Origin: Solirubrobacterales bacterium
GTDB lineage: Bacteria > Actinomycetota > Thermoleophilia > Solirubrobacterales > 70-9
Length of the DNA: 64,000 nucleotides
Reading direction: 5' to 3'
Assembly (NCBI GenBank): GCA_021155855.1
Contig: JAJNAZ010000001.1
Span: 267,380 to 331,379 of the forward strand
In this document: positions 40,821 to 52,768 of the stretch, piece by piece
Layout: every line of letters starts with the position of its first letter
How positions within the stretch are numbered: the stretch's first letter is position 1
Made by a program: the position numbers and the translations under genes
Notes under the pieces: model-generated
Database searches by the model: none
Told to the model about the DNA's origin: nothing
The model's input: the letters and a program-made list of their open reading frames with translations, nothing else

Positions 40821-41428
40821 CTGCGCGCGGGGGAACGCGGCCGCGAGCGATTCGCCTTCGCCGGGCGGGAGCGACGGCGGCGGCCTCCGTTCGCCTTGCT
40901 GCGCTCCTTTGCCGGCACCTCCTCGGTGACCACGGCCTTGGTCAGCACCGGAATCTGCCTGGCGAGGAACTTCGCCATCCGCTCCTCGTCGCGGCGGATC
41001 TCGCGGGCGAGCTTCGCCGTCTCGGTGTCGCCGACGCTCTCGGCGAGGGTCTCGATCGCGGTGTAGGTCGCGATCTCCTCGTGCTCGTTGAAGTACTCGG
41101 TCTTCGCGTTCTTGAGCATCTTCTCCGCCTCGCCGACCCCGCGAACCATGTGCAGCGGGCCCTTGGCCAGCGACTTGGCCTTGGCGGCGGCCTGCCCTGC
41201 GACCCGCTCGATCAGCTGCGGCGCGCCGCCGCCGATCTGCTTGATCCGCCGCTCGAGCGAGCGTGAGTGCGACTTCGTCTCCTTGAGGTGGTCCTGAAGC
41301 CGCTTCTTGTACGGCATGCGGGTGGTCATCCCGATGTGCGCCTCGAGGGCGGTCTCCAGCTCCTTCTCCTTGCCGTAGGCCTCGCTCAGGTACTGGACAA
41401 GCTTCGCGTCGCGCTTGGTCTCGGTCAT
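40817..41428 (-). CDS. DUF892 (YciE-like) ferritin-fold protein with basic tail
   Basis: A 203-residue protein. Residues 1-155 are a ferritin-like helical bundle of the DUF892 type (LVQYLSEAYGKEKELETALEAHIGMT, LKETKSHSRSLERRIKQIGG, EYFNEHEEIATYTAIETLAESVGD, LAREIRRDEERMAKFLARQIP) with several Glu/His that could hold two metals. The last 40 residues are Arg/Lys-rich and resemble histone-like DNA-binding tails. A stress or nucleoid-protection role is plausible but inferred. A GAAAGGAG ribosome site precedes the ATG. Confidence 0.85.
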   Translation of the reverse strand: MTETKRDAKLVQYLSEAYGKEKELETALEAHIGMTTRMPYKKRLQDHLKETKSHSRSLERRIKQIGGGAPQLIERVAGQAAAKAKSLAKGPLHMVRGVGEAEKMLKNAKTEYFNEHEEIATYTAIETLAESVGDTETAKLAREIRRDEERMAKFLARQIPVLTKAVVTEEVPAKERSKANGGRRRRSRPAKANRSRPRSPARS

Positions 41429-41506
41429 CTTCGGTCTCCTTTCTCGGGTGAACCCGAACCGCTACCCAGGCCGGCGGCGCGCAATCGCGGCCGACCCAAG
41501 CTCGCG

Positions 41507-42397
41507 CTACTTCGTCGAGGCCGCCTCGGTCCGATCGGCGCTCGCGTCCTCGAGCGCCGGCTCGCTGTGGGCGGCCCGCTCCTCGTAGGAGGCCCGGACC
41601 GCCGTGTCGGGCTCGGCGAGCACCTTGTCGGCCTTCAGCAAGCGCGCGATGCCCTCCCGGGCGTTGCGCGGCAGCAACTGCATCAGCTTGTTGACGGCGA
41701 CGCTCTCTCGCGGCACCCAAACGTCGAACTTCGGTCGCCCGAGCGCGCCGACGATCGCCTCCGCCACGTCCTCGGGCTCGACCCTCTTGATCCCCCGTGT
41801 CTCAGGCAGCCCGGAGCCGAGCTCGGTGTTGACCACCGCCGGCATCACCACCGAGATTTCGATCGCCGTGTCGCGCAATTCGGCGCGCACTGCCTCGGAG
41901 ACGCCGACGACGAAGTGCTTGGTACCGCAGTAGGTGGCGCCTCCGGGGAAGCCCCCCTTCCCCGCCGCCGAGGCGAGGTTGACGATGTGACCGCTGCCGC
42001 GCCGCTGCATCCGCGGGATCGCCAGCTTCATCCCGAACATCACCCCGTGGACGTTGATGTCGACGAGCCGTCGTGCGGTCAGGTCGTCCTCGTCGACGAA
42101 CGGGCCCAGGGGCATGATCCCCGCGTTGTTGACCAGCACATCGAGCGAGCCGAGTCGTTCCTCGACCTGATCGAGGAAGCCCTCGAAGGACTCGCGCCGG
42201 GTGACGTCGAGCTCGAGCGCCAGCGTCTCGTCGCCGAGCTCGGCCGCGGTTTGCTCGGCGAGCTCGCGGTCGAGGTCGCCGATCGCCACGCGGGCGCCCT
42301 TGCGCACGAGCGCCAGCGCCGTCGCCTTCCCGATCCCCCGCGCGCCGCCGGTGATCGCGATTACCTTGCCTGTGAGCGCACGCGGCTCCGCTGCCAT
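41507..42397 (-). CDS. Short-chain dehydrogenase/reductase
   Basis: A 296-residue classical SDR. TGGARGIGKATA binds the cofactor; DLD at the end of strand 2 suggests NAD(H). NNAGIM follows, then NLASAAGKGGFPGGATYCGTKHFVVG with catalytic Ser, Tyr and Lys (YCGTK). The C-terminal 30 residues are acidic and disordered. The start at 42397 (MAAEPRALTGK) is preferred because GGAGACGAG lies just before it; an ATG five codons earlier is possible. Substrate unknown. It is divergent from the P450 gene with about 100 bp between. Confidence 0.92.
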   Translation of the reverse strand: MAAEPRALTGKVIAITGGARGIGKATALALVRKGARVAIGDLDRELAEQTAAELGDETLALELDVTRRESFEGFLDQVEERLGSLDVLVNNAGIMPLGPFVDEDDLTARRLVDINVHGVMFGMKLAIPRMQRRGSGHIVNLASAAGKGGFPGGATYCGTKHFVVGVSEAVRAELRDTAIEISVVMPAVVNTELGSGLPETRGIKRVEPEDVAEAIVGALGRPKFDVWVPRESVAVNKLMQLLPRNAREGIARLLKADKVLAEPDTAVRASYEERAAHSEPALEDASADRTEAASTK

Positions 42398-42484
42398 CTC
42401 GTCTCCGTTCATGTAGTCGATCCCTGAGTAGGGGCCGAAACCCTATCGGGCCTCGGGTGGCAGTGAGCAGGGGCGTTGGGGAGA

Positions 42485-42490
42485 TAACTT
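42485..42490 (+). promoter_or_regulatory. Putative leaderless -10 box (TAACTT) of the P450 gene
   Basis: TAACTT lies nine bases before GTG 42500. Confidence 0.4.
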
Positions 42491-42499
42491 TGGGCCCAG

Positions 42500-43984
42500 G
42501 TGACCATCCCGGAGACCATCCCGGCCGACTCCCCGGCCTACGGGCCGCCCGACAGCGACGCCCGGCCGGAGGCCGGATCGACGAATCCGTGGGTGCGAGT
42601 GCTCGACGACATCGTCAGCGAGCGTCGGGCGAAGGTTCCCTTCCCCCCCGGGCCCGGCAACTTCGACTTCGCCCGGACCAAGCGGATGGCGCACGACCCG
42701 TTGCCGATCCTGCTCTCCAACTACGAGCGCTACGGGCCGGTCTTCAGCATTCGGATGCTGCACGCCAAGGTCGTGTTCATGCTCGGCCCGGAGGCGAACA
42801 CATATGTGACCGTCACCCATCCGCACAACTTCCATTGGCGCGAGGGCAGCTTCGGCGACCTGATCCCGCTGCTCGGCGACGGCCTGTTGACGATCGACGG
42901 GGGCTACCACGACCGCGCCCGGCGGATCATGATGCCGGCGTTCCACCGCGAGCAGATCGAGGCGGCGGTCGAGGCGATGGCGCTCGAGGCGGCCGCGGCG
43001 ATCGAACGGCTGACGCGGGGTGATGCGGTGGACGTCTATGAGTGGATGCGCAACCTGGCGATGCGCATCGCGATGCGCGCGCTGCTCGGACTCGATCCCG
43101 ATGACGCGGGGCACGGCGCGAGCGCGGCCGAGCACTTCGAGCGCGCGCTCGGCTTCTACGGCACCGAGTACCACCTGCGGCTGCTGCGCGGCCCACGATC
43201 GCCATGGCGACGGCTGATCCGCTCGCGCGCTGTCCTCGACCGGATCGTCTACGCCGAGATCGCCCGCCGTCTCGCGAACCCGGACCCCGGGCGCCGCGAC
43301 ATCCTCAGCCTGCTGCTCGCCGCGCGCGACGAGGACGGCTCGGGCTTCTCGAACGAGGAGGTTCGCGATCAGCTGATGACGCTGATGTTCGCCGGCCACG
43401 ACACCTCGACCTCGACCCTCTCGTTCCTGCTCTACGAGGTGGCGCGCAATCCCCATGTCCTCGCCGCGCTCCAGGCCGAGCAGGAGAGGGTGCTCGGCGG
43501 CGAGCCGCCGACCCCCGAGCAGCTCGAGCACGACCTCCCCTATCTCGAGATGGTGGTCGACGAGGTGCTGCGCCTCTATCCGCCCGCCTGGATCGGTCCG
43601 CGGCGGGCCGTGCGCGACTTCGAGTTCGGCGGTCGCACCGTACCGGCGGGGGCACACGTCAACTACTGCTCGTGGGCGAGCCACCGGATCCCCGAGATCT
43701 TCGGAGAGCCGGAGGCGTTCATCCCCGAGCGCTTCACCCGCGAGCGCAAAGCGAGCCTGCCGCGCGGCGCCTACGTCCCCTTCGGCGGCGGCTCGAGGAT
43801 CTGCATCGGCAAGCGCTTCGGCCAGACCGAGGTCAAGCTGGTGGCGACGATGCTGCTCCAGCGCCTGCGGCTTGAGCTGCTCCCCGGCCGCACGATGACG
43901 ATTCGCCAGATGCCGACCCTGAGTCCCGAGGGCGGGCTCGAGATGCGGGTCCGCGAGCGGGAGCTGCCCGAGCCGCTGGGCTGA
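42500..43984 (+). CDS. Cytochrome P450
   Basis: A 494-residue haem monooxygenase. I-helix LMFAGHDTSTST carries the oxygen-activation threonine, the K-helix ExxR is EVLRLYPP, and the haem-binding loop is FGGGSRICIGKRF with the cysteine ligand. The N-terminus has the PPGP-type FPPGPGNFDF segment but no membrane anchor. At nearly 500 residues it resembles CYP102/CYP110-like fatty-acid or terpenoid hydroxylases more than short bacterial P450s; the substrate is unknown. No ferredoxin or reductase gene is adjacent. It starts at GTG after a -10-like box. Confidence 0.94.
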   Translation: MTIPETIPADSPAYGPPDSDARPEAGSTNPWVRVLDDIVSERRAKVPFPPGPGNFDFARTKRMAHDPLPILLSNYERYGPVFSIRMLHAKVVFMLGPEANTYVTVTHPHNFHWREGSFGDLIPLLGDGLLTIDGGYHDRARRIMMPAFHREQIEAAVEAMALEAAAAIERLTRGDAVDVYEWMRNLAMRIAMRALLGLDPDDAGHGASAAEHFERALGFYGTEYHLRLLRGPRSPWRRLIRSRAVLDRIVYAEIARRLANPDPGRRDILSLLLAARDEDGSGFSNEEVRDQLMTLMFAGHDTSTSTLSFLLYEVARNPHVLAALQAEQERVLGGEPPTPEQLEHDLPYLEMVVDEVLRLYPPAWIGPRRAVRDFEFGGRTVPAGAHVNYCSWASHRIPEIFGEPEAFIPERFTRERKASLPRGAYVPFGGGSRICIGKRFGQTEVKLVATMLLQRLRLELLPGRTMTIRQMPTLSPEGGLEMRVRERELPEPLG

Positions 43985-44148
43985 GCGCCGTCCGCCTTAC
44001 GCCTCCGAGCGGGTTACCGCCGGTTCCGGCAGCGGAGCGGGCAAGCCACGTGACCTCCCTCGCGACCGCCATCGTCTCACCCGATCGCCGGATCTCATAA
44101 ATCGAGCGGCGGCAAACCGAACCCCCGCACGCCAGCTAGCCCTATTTG

Positions 44149-44162
44149 CGGACCGCGGTCCG
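44149..44162. promoter_or_regulatory. Perfect 14-bp palindrome upstream of a small gene
   Basis: CGGACCGCGGTCCG is fully self-complementary and lies 20 bp before ATG 44183. It could be an operator. The remaining intergenic sequence from 43985 contains a small GCCGGTTCCGGC hairpin (about 44019-44030) and nothing else I recognise. Confidence 0.4.
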
Positions 44163-44182
44163 AGTGCGACCCTGCGCTGGTC

Positions 44183-44416
44183 ATGCACCGAGACGAGATC
44201 GACGGGATCACGGTGACCGCGGCCGAGGCGCGCGATCACGTGGCGGAGCTCGAGGCCGAGCGCGCGGTCGCCGAGGTCACCGGCGTCGCGGAGATCCACT
44301 CGTATATCAGCGATCTCGATCAGGAGCTCCAGGTCTGGCGCCAGCTTTACGTGATCTCGGCGGTGACCGAGATCGCGACCCTGCGCGGTGAGCTCTTCGG
44401 CGTCCAGGTCGGCTAA
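44183..44416 (+). CDS. Small protein of unknown function
   Basis: A 77-residue helical protein, HRDEIDGITVTAAEARDHVAELEAERAVAEVTGVAEIHSYISDLDQELQVWRQLYVISAVTEIATLRGELFG in content, with a coiled-coil-like middle. No family is recognised and there is no membrane segment or signal. Support comes from codon pattern, a clean ATG, a palindrome upstream, and absence of a better frame on either strand. It ends 24 bp before the convergent ABC permease. Confidence 0.55.
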   Translation: MHRDEIDGITVTAAEARDHVAELEAERAVAEVTGVAEIHSYISDLDQELQVWRQLYVISAVTEIATLRGELFGVQVG

Positions 44417-44440
44417 GCGGCCTCGCGCCCAGGCCCTGAG

Positions 44441-45283
44441 TCAGTCGATCAGGCGGGCGGTCAGCTGGCGGACGGCGAGCCGCCACATCGCGAACGAGAA
44501 CCCGGCGAGGACCGCGACCCGGACCAGATCGGTCGCCTCGAACCCGAAGGCGGCGTGGCGCACCAGCTCCACCAGTTGGTAAAGCGGGTTGAACTGCGCC
44601 GCAATCTGAAAGCCCTCCGGGAGCTGGTCGATCGGAAAGAAGGTCCCGGCGACCAGGAACAGGGGCGTGATCACAAGCGTGGTCACGTAGTTGAAATGGT
44701 CGATCTTTGCGACCGTGCCCGCGACGGCGATCCCGAACGCGGCGAAGCCGAGCGCGGTGACGAAGCAGAACAGCGGCACCGACAGCATGCCCGGGGAAGG
44801 GTCGAGGCCGAAGGCGAACGAGACCAGCAGCGGAAAGCACCCGTAGAAGCCGGAGCGAATCCCGATCCACAACATCTCCGCGGTGACCAGCTCCTCGACG
44901 TCCACCGGAGCGGCGAGGATCGCGTCGTAGGTGCGTTGGAACCGGTGCTTGACGAAGGTCCCGAACATCGCCGGCAGCGCGCTCGAGAAGATCACCGCGG
45001 TCGCGACCATGCCGGTGCCGACGAACTCGACGTATTCGAGCCCGTCGACCCGGCTGACGATCGTCGCCCCGAGCCCGAGCCCGAAGGCGAGCAGGTAGAC
45101 CACCGGCTCGAGCAGACTGGAGAACGTGGTCGCCTTCCAGAAGGTGCGGAAGTTCGCCACCTCGCGGCTCATCACCCCGGCGATCGCCGCCGGCTCCAGC
45201 CGCCGCACCGCCACCCCGTTCCCGCGCTTCACAGCAGGCGCCTCAACGGCGGCGCGGCTCGGCTTCGCTTCGCTCCGCCTCAC
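44441..45283 (-). CDS. ABC-2 type exporter permease (NodJ-like)
   Basis: A 280-residue permease with six membrane helices. Family text includes FRTFWKATTFSSLLEPVVYLLAFGLGLG, RTYDAILAAPVDVEELVTAEMLW and LFLVAGTFFPIDQLPEGFQIAAQFNPLYQLVELVRHAAFG, as in NodJ/DrrB-type exporters. The annotated start GTG 45283 lies inside a tandem repeat, so the first 17 residues are encoded by repeat copy 1. GTG 45232 just after the repeat is an equally good start and probably the ancestral one. It works with the ATPase gene upstream to export an unknown lipid or drug-like molecule. Confidence 0.88.
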   Translation of the reverse strand: MRRSEAKPSRAAVEAPAVKRGNGVAVRRLEPAAIAGVMSREVANFRTFWKATTFSSLLEPVVYLLAFGLGLGATIVSRVDGLEYVEFVGTGMVATAVIFSSALPAMFGTFVKHRFQRTYDAILAAPVDVEELVTAEMLWIGIRSGFYGCFPLLVSFAFGLDPSPGMLSVPLFCFVTALGFAAFGIAVAGTVAKIDHFNYVTTLVITPLFLVAGTFFPIDQLPEGFQIAAQFNPLYQLVELVRHAAFGFEATDLVRVAVLAGFSFAMWRLAVRQLTARLID

Positions 45284-45371
45284 TCCAGGCGCCTCAACGG
45301 CGGCGCGGCTCGGCTCCGCCTCACTCCAGGCGCCTCAACGGCGGCGCGGCTCGGCTTCGCTTCGCTCCGCC

Positions 45372-45375
<4 letters not shown>
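45229..45375 (-). repeat. Three tandem copies of a GTGA-bounded mini-repeat
   Basis: Read on the minus strand, GTGA occurs at 45375, 45324, 45283 and 45232 and bounds units of 51, 41 and 51 bp. Each unit begins GTGAGGCGGAGC, has a pentamer tract (CGAAG/CCGAG), then GCGCCGCCGTTGAGGCGCCT. The middle copy lacks two pentamers. The array occupies the gap between the ATPase stop (which uses the first TGA) and the permease. A diverged single copy lies at 51071-51124 in the hut operon. Confidence 0.85.
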
Positions 45376-46262
<887 letters not shown>

Positions 46263-46292
46263 CGCCCCAGTGTGCCAAAGCGCCTGGCGCGC

Positions 46293-47450
46293 TCAGGCGC
46301 GCCCGGCGACGATCGTGCGGGCAACGAGCGGCACACCCGGGCGGTAGACGAGGTGGGCGTGCGAGGGGGCGTCGAGGACGACCGCGTCGCCGCGCGCGCC
46401 GGGGGCGAGACGGCCGAGGTCGTCGCGGCGCAGCGCCAGCGCGCCCCCCAGGGTCGCGGCGCGAAGCGCCTCGTCGGCGGTCATCCGCAGATCGCGGACC
46501 GCGAGCGCGATGCAGAACGCCATCGACGTGGTGTAGCTGGAGCCGGGGTTGCAGTTGGTCGCGATCGCCACCGTCGCACCGGCGTCGATCAGCGGCCGGG
46601 CGTCCGGATAGGGCTGGCGGGTCGAGAAGTCGGTCGCGGGCAGGAAGGTGGCGACCGTCTCGGCGTCGGCGAGCGCGGCGATGTCGTCGTCGTCGAGATA
46701 GGTGCAGTGGTCGACCGAGGCGGCGCCGAGCTCGACCGCGAGCTGCACGCCGGGCCCGGGACCGAGCTGGTTTCCGTGCGCCCGCAGACCGAGGCCCGCC
46801 GCCCGGCCGGCCTCGAGCACCGCCCGCGACTGCTCCGCGTCGAAGGCGCCGCGCTCGCAGAAGACGTCGATCCAGCGGCAGTGCGGCGCGCAGGCGGCGA
46901 GCATCTCGCCGCAGACGAGCGCCACGTAGTCGTCCGCCCGGCCCTCGTACTCGACGGGCACCGCGTGGGCGCCGAGGAAGGTGACCTCGTCGGTGAGCCG
47001 GGAGGCCACCTCGCACAGGCGCCGCTCGGCCGCGACCTCCAACCCGTAGCCCGACTTGATCTCGAGCTCGGTGATCCCGGCGTGCAGCGCCTCCTCGCGG
47101 CGGACCGCGGCGGTCCGCTCGAGCTCGCTCTCCGATGCCGCCCGCGTCGCCTCGGTGGTCACCCGGATCCCGCCGGCCCCATACGGGGCGCCCGCCATCC
47201 TGGCGGCGAACTCCGCGGCGCGGTCGCCGGCGAAGACGAGGTGGGTGTGCGAATCGACGAAGCCCGGGATCACGCACCTTCCGTCGGCGTCGAGGTGCTC
47301 ATCGCCGCCCGCGCCGGCGCGCTCGATCGCCGCCACCCTGCCGTGCTCGAACACCAGCGCCGCGTCGCGGACCAGTCCCAGCGGCCCCTCGCCGAGCTCG
47401 GGCTGGTTGGTGACCAGGAGCCCGATGTTGTCGATCACCAGCGCCGTCAT
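46293..47450 (-). CDS. hutI: Imidazolonepropionase
   Basis: A 385-residue metal-dependent amidohydrolase opening 4-imidazolone-5-propionate to N-formimidoyl-glutamate. Zinc-site [16 protein letters not shown] near residue 65, [23 protein letters not shown], the substrate-binding [18 protein letters not shown], and [15 protein letters not shown] near the end are characteristic. Its ATG overlaps the stop of hutF (ATGA). It is the last gene of the hut operon; the next gene on the strand is the ABC ATPase 30 bp away. Confidence 0.95.
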   Translation of the reverse strand: MTALVIDNIGLLVTNQPELGEGPLGLVRDAALVFEHGRVAAIERAGAGGDEHLDADGRCVIPGFVDSHTHLVFAGDRAAEFAARMAGAPYGAGGIRVTTEATRAASESELERTAAVRREEALHAGITELEIKSGYGLEVAAERRLCEVASRLTDEVTFLGAHAVPVEYEGRADDYVALVCGEMLAACAPHCRWIDVFCERGAFDAEQSRAVLEAGRAAGLGLRAHGNQLGPGPGVQLAVELGAASVDHCTYLDDDDIAALADAETVATFLPATDFSTRQPYPDARPLIDAGATVAIATNCNPGSSYTTSMAFCIALAVRDLRMTADEALRAATLGGALALRRDDLGRLAPGARGDAVVLDAPSHAHLVYRPGVPLVARTIVAGRA

Positions 47451-48814
47451 GCCGAGTTCGTCTCGCCATGCGAGAACAACGCACCATTCAGCGCGCCAGT
47501 CGAGGAGCGCAGTTCGGCCGCGACGTCGAGCCCCACATGCCTGCCCTCGTCGACCACCTCTCGCCCGGACACCACGACATGGCTGATGTCCGCCGCACTC
47601 CCGGCGAACACCACCTGCTCGAGCGCGGACGGGGCATCGGCCCCGGCCAGGCGAACCGAGTCCATCCCCACGGTCACCAGATCGGCGATCGCGCCCGGCT
47701 CGATCCGCCCGGCCTCGGACCAGCCGATGCTCGCGTGACCGTGCTCGCAGGCCGCGCGTAGGAGCTCGCCGGCGTCGTGGTGACCGCGCTCGCCGCTGAC
47801 CAGACGCTGGTCGAGCTCGACCGCCCGCATTTCCTCGAATTGGTCGATCACCGCGTGCGAGTCCGAACCCAGCGCCAGCCTCGCCCCCCCGTCGGCGATC
47901 GCCCGCCCGGCGCCGATCCCGTCGGCGAGGTCGCGCTCCGTCGTCGGGCAGAGGCAGCAGTGGCACGCGCCGCGGCCGAGCAGGCGGACATCTTCCTCGG
48001 AGACGTGAGTGAAGTGGACGGCGGTGAACCGCTCCGAGAGCGCTCCGGCATCTTCGAGCACGCCGGTCGGAGTGCGCCCGTGGGCGGCGAGGCAGGCCTC
48101 GTTCTCCGCCGGCTGCTCGGAGACGTGGGCATGCAATGGCCGGGAGCGTTCGTTGGCCCAGGCGGCGACCCGCGCGGCCGACCCGGGATCGACGGACCGC
48201 ACGCTGTGGATCGCGGCGCCGACCCGCGCGCCGGCTCCGAGGTCGCCGAGCGTCTCTACCCTCTGCGCCCAGGCGTCGGCGCTGCCGTCGTCGAAGCGCG
48301 TCTGCGCGCCCTCGAGCTCCCGCCCGATGCCGCCGTGCAGATAGCAGGCGTCCAGCAGCGTGATCCGGATGCCCGCCTCGCCGGCAGCGGCGAGCAGCGC
48401 GCGGCCGATCTCGTTCGGGTCGTCGTACCGGGTGCCGCCGGGGCCGTGATGGAGGTAGTGGAACTCGCCCACGGCGGTGATCCCGGCGAGCGCCATCTCG
48501 GCATACGTCGCCCTCGCCAGGGCCCGGTAGCTGTCCGGCTCGAGCGCGCCGGCGAGCTCGTACATCGCCTCGCGCCAGCTCCAGAACGACCCCCGACCTC
48601 GCTGCGTGCGCCCGCGCAACGCACGATGAAAGGCATGCGAATGGGCGTTCGCGAACCCCGGCACGGTGATCCCGTCCAGGCGTTCGGCGCCCGGCGGCGG
48701 GGTCGGCGCTCCCGGCTCGACCCGCGCGAAGCGGTCGCCCTCGATCTCGACCACCACCCCGGGCTCGGCGTCGTCGCCGCCCAGCCACGCGAGCTCGCAC
48801 CAGTAGGAGCTCAC
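47447..48814 (-). CDS. hutF: Formimidoylglutamate deiminase
   Basis: A 455-residue amidohydrolase that converts N-formimidoyl-glutamate to N-formyl-glutamate and ammonia. [18 protein letters not shown] carries the first metal histidines, followed by [40 protein letters not shown] and GSDSHAVID with the late Asp. GTG 48814 overlaps the TGA of the deformylase-like gene by 4 bp (GTGA). HutF commits the pathway to N-formylglutamate, so a deformylase is needed next; the usual HutG is not visible. Confidence 0.93.
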   Translation of the reverse strand: MSSYWCELAWLGGDDAEPGVVVEIEGDRFARVEPGAPTPPPGAERLDGITVPGFANAHSHAFHRALRGRTQRGRGSFWSWREAMYELAGALEPDSYRALARATYAEMALAGITAVGEFHYLHHGPGGTRYDDPNEIGRALLAAAGEAGIRITLLDACYLHGGIGRELEGAQTRFDDGSADAWAQRVETLGDLGAGARVGAAIHSVRSVDPGSAARVAAWANERSRPLHAHVSEQPAENEACLAAHGRTPTGVLEDAGALSERFTAVHFTHVSEEDVRLLGRGACHCCLCPTTERDLADGIGAGRAIADGGARLALGSDSHAVIDQFEEMRAVELDQRLVSGERGHHDAGELLRAACEHGHASIGWSEAGRIEPGAIADLVTVGMDSVRLAGADAPSALEQVVFAGSAADISHVVVSGREVVDEGRHVGLDVAAELRSSTGALNGALFSHGETNSA

Positions 48815-49382
48815 GATCCCACCAGCTCGGCGAAGGCCGTGATCCGCTCGACGAAGGCGTCGCGGTGAAATCGATCGAACTGCTCCCAGGTGGTCAGAGT
48901 CCGCGGGTCGGCCCGGTCGACGAAGAGGATCCCGTCGAGGTGGTCGACCTCGTGCTGGAAGGTCCCGGCGGTGAGGCCGCGCTTGATCTCCTCGTGCTCG
49001 GCCCCCTCGCGGTCGAGGTAGCGGAGCCTGATCGCGACCTGGCGCCGCAGGTCGCCGCGCAGCCCCGGGACCGAGAGGCATCCCTCGTTGACCTCGAACA
49101 GCTCGTCGTCGAGCGGTTCGATCGTCGGGTTGACGATCACCGTCAGCGGGATCGGCGGCTTGTAGGGATAGCGGGGATTGACGCCCTCGATCTCGGCCAC
49201 CGCGATCCGGACCGCGACCCCGACCTGATTCGCCGCCAGCCCGGCGCCGTCGGCCGCGCGCCTGGTCTCGATCAGGTCGTCGATCAGTCCCTGGATCTCG
49301 GCCGAGCGCAGCTCCTCGCGGGTCAGCTCGCGGGAGCGCTCCCGCAGCACCGGATGTCCGATCTCGACGATCTCGCGAACGC

Positions 49383-49386
<4 letters not shown>
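48811..49386 (-). CDS. def: Peptide deformylase homologue inside the hut operon
   Basis: A 191-residue metalloenzyme with all three peptide-deformylase motifs: [10 protein letters not shown] (near residue 50), EGCLS (near residue 105) and [12 protein letters not shown] (near residue 145). It removes formyl groups; classic substrates are N-formyl-methionyl proteins. It overlaps hutU upstream (ATGA) and hutF downstream (GTGA), so it is expressed in lockstep with histidine degradation. HutF makes N-formyl-glutamate and no hutG is present here, so a role as N-formylglutamate deformylase is an attractive inference. An ordinary Def is the alternative. Confidence 0.9.
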
Positions 49387-51070
<1,684 letters not shown>

Positions 51071-51074
<4 letters not shown>

Positions 51075-51124
51075 ACCGGGCGCCTCAAAGCGGCTCGGCT
51101 CGGCTCCGCTCCGCTCCGCCTCAC
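51071..51124 (-). repeat. Single GTGA-bounded mini-repeat between hutH and hutU
   Basis: On the minus strand the unit runs from GTGAGGCGGAGC, through CGGAG/CCGAG pentamers and GCCGCTTTGAGGCGCC, to a second GTGA at 51074, a period of 50 bp. The first GTGA contains the hutH stop and the last contains the hutU start. It shares its ends and pentamer core with the triple array at 45229-45375. Confidence 0.75.
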
Positions 51125-52665
51125 TGGAGATCCCCGATCGCCGCTTCGACAGCCTCGAGTAGCGCACCCGAGGCGACCAGGTTCTCGGCCCGCTCGAGCT
51201 CCGGCGCCAACCAGCGGTCGGGACCGGGCCCCGCCGCGACGCCGCGCACGGCCGCCAACGCCGCCGCGGTGGCGGGGCCCGGGGCGAGCGGGGCGCGCAG
51301 GTCGAGGGCGCGGGCGGCGCAGACGACCTCCACGGCGACGATCCGGCCCAGGTTGGCGAGCACCCGGCGCAGCTTGCGCGCCGCGCCCCAGGCCATCGAG
51401 ACGTGGTCCTCCTGCATCGCGCTTGTCGGCAGCGAGTCGACGCTCGCGGGGGCGGCGAGCCGGCGGTTCTCGGCCACGATCGCCGCTTGGGTGTAGTGGG
51501 CAATCATCAGCCCCGAGTCGAGGCCCGGGTCATCGGCCAAGAACGGCGGCAACCCTTGGGAGCGGTTCGGGTCCAGGAGGCGGTCGGTGCGGCGCTCGGC
51601 GATCGCGCCCGCCTCGGCGGCGCCGATCGCGAGCAGGTCGCAGACGAGCCCGAGCGGGGCGCCGTGGAAGTTTCCACATGACTCGATCCGACCGTCCGGC
51701 AGCACCATCGGGTTGTCGATCGCCGAAGCAAGCTCCTCATCGACGACCCGCTCCGCGTGCGCGAGGGCGTCACGGGCGGCGCCGTTGACCTGCGGCGCGC
51801 AGCGCAACGAGTAGGCGTCCTGCACCCGTGGATCGTCGTGGCGATGGCTGGCGACGATCTCCGAGCCGGCGAGCAGCAGGCGCAGGTTCGCGGCGCTCGC
51901 CGCCTGACCCGGTTGCGGGCGCAGCGCGATCAGATCCTCGGCAAAGGCCCGGTCGGTGCCGAGCAGGGCCTCGACCGACATCGCCGCGCCGACGTCGGCC
52001 GCCTTCAGCAGGCGGCGAAGGTCCCAGAGCGCGAGCACCAGCATCGCCAGGATCCCGTCGGTGCCGTTGATCAGCGCCAGGCCCTCCTTCGCGGTCAGCG
52101 CCAGCGGCTCGATCCCAGCGGCGGCGAGTGCCTCGGCCGCCGCAAGCCGCCGCCCGTCGTCGAGCGCGATCTCGCCCTCGCCGATCAGCGCCAGCCCGCA
52201 ATGGGCGAGCGGCGCCAGGTCGCCACTCGCGCCCAGCGAGCCGTGCTCGGGAACCACCGGAGTCAGCCCGGCATTGAGCAGCGCGATGATCGTCTCGGCG
52301 ACCTCCGTGCGGGTCCCCGAGTAGCCCATCGTCAGCGTGCGCGCCCGGAGCAGCATCATCGCCCGCACGACCTCGGGCTCGACCGACTCCCCGATGCCGG
52401 CGGCGTGCGAGCGAAGCAGCGAGCGCTGGAGCTGCTCGCGTCGCTCGGCGGGAATCGCAACCGTGGCCAACGAGCCGAAGCCGGTCGAGACCCCGTAGGC
52501 GGGCTCTCCCGAGTCGGCCAGCCTCTGGACGATCGCGGCGCTGGCCTCCATCGCGGCGCGCGCCTTGGCGCCGACGGCGACCGGCGCCCCACCTCGGGCG
52601 ACCGCCACGACATCGGCCGGCCGCAGGCCGGTCCCGGTCAGCTCGACTTGCTCTGGTCCGCTCAA
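51121..52665 (-). CDS. hutH: Histidine ammonia-lyase
   Basis: A 514-residue MIO enzyme deaminating histidine to urocanate. The self-forming cofactor triad is in [15 protein letters not shown], with [11 protein letters not shown] near the N-terminus, [18 protein letters not shown] and [13 protein letters not shown] ([11 protein letters not shown]) signatures after it. TTG 52665 was chosen because the alignment ([14 protein letters not shown]) begins there and the length is then typical; an ATG at 52734 would add 23 Arg/Pro-rich residues. It is the first gene of the hut operon. No Hut regulator or transporter is seen nearby. Confidence 0.93.
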   Translation of the reverse strand: MSGPEQVELTGTGLRPADVVAVARGGAPVAVGAKARAAMEASAAIVQRLADSGEPAYGVSTGFGSLATVAIPAERREQLQRSLLRSHAAGIGESVEPEVVRAMMLLRARTLTMGYSGTRTEVAETIIALLNAGLTPVVPEHGSLGASGDLAPLAHCGLALIGEGEIALDDGRRLAAAEALAAAGIEPLALTAKEGLALINGTDGILAMLVLALWDLRRLLKAADVGAAMSVEALLGTDRAFAEDLIALRPQPGQAASAANLRLLLAGSEIVASHRHDDPRVQDAYSLRCAPQVNGAARDALAHAERVVDEELASAIDNPMVLPDGRIESCGNFHGAPLGLVCDLLAIGAAEAGAIAERRTDRLLDPNRSQGLPPFLADDPGLDSGLMIAHYTQAAIVAENRRLAAPASVDSLPTSAMQEDHVSMAWGAARKLRRVLANLGRIVAVEVVCAARALDLRAPLAPGPATAAALAAVRGVAAGPGPDRWLAPELERAENLVASGALLEAVEAAIGDLQ

Positions 52666-52768
52666 GCTCGCCCCGCAGTCAACCACGGGCCACCGGCCGC
52701 GCGCCGGCAGGCGGATCCCAGGCCGCGAGACCATCGCGAGGCCGGCCGGAATCCCCCCGCGGAGACGC

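Noticed and set aside
43985..44182. Riboswitch or tRNA-like element after the P450 gene
   Set aside because: Short hairpins and a GGGGGTTCGG stretch on the minus strand looked tRNA-like, but no cloverleaf, anticodon arm or acceptor pairing can be drawn.
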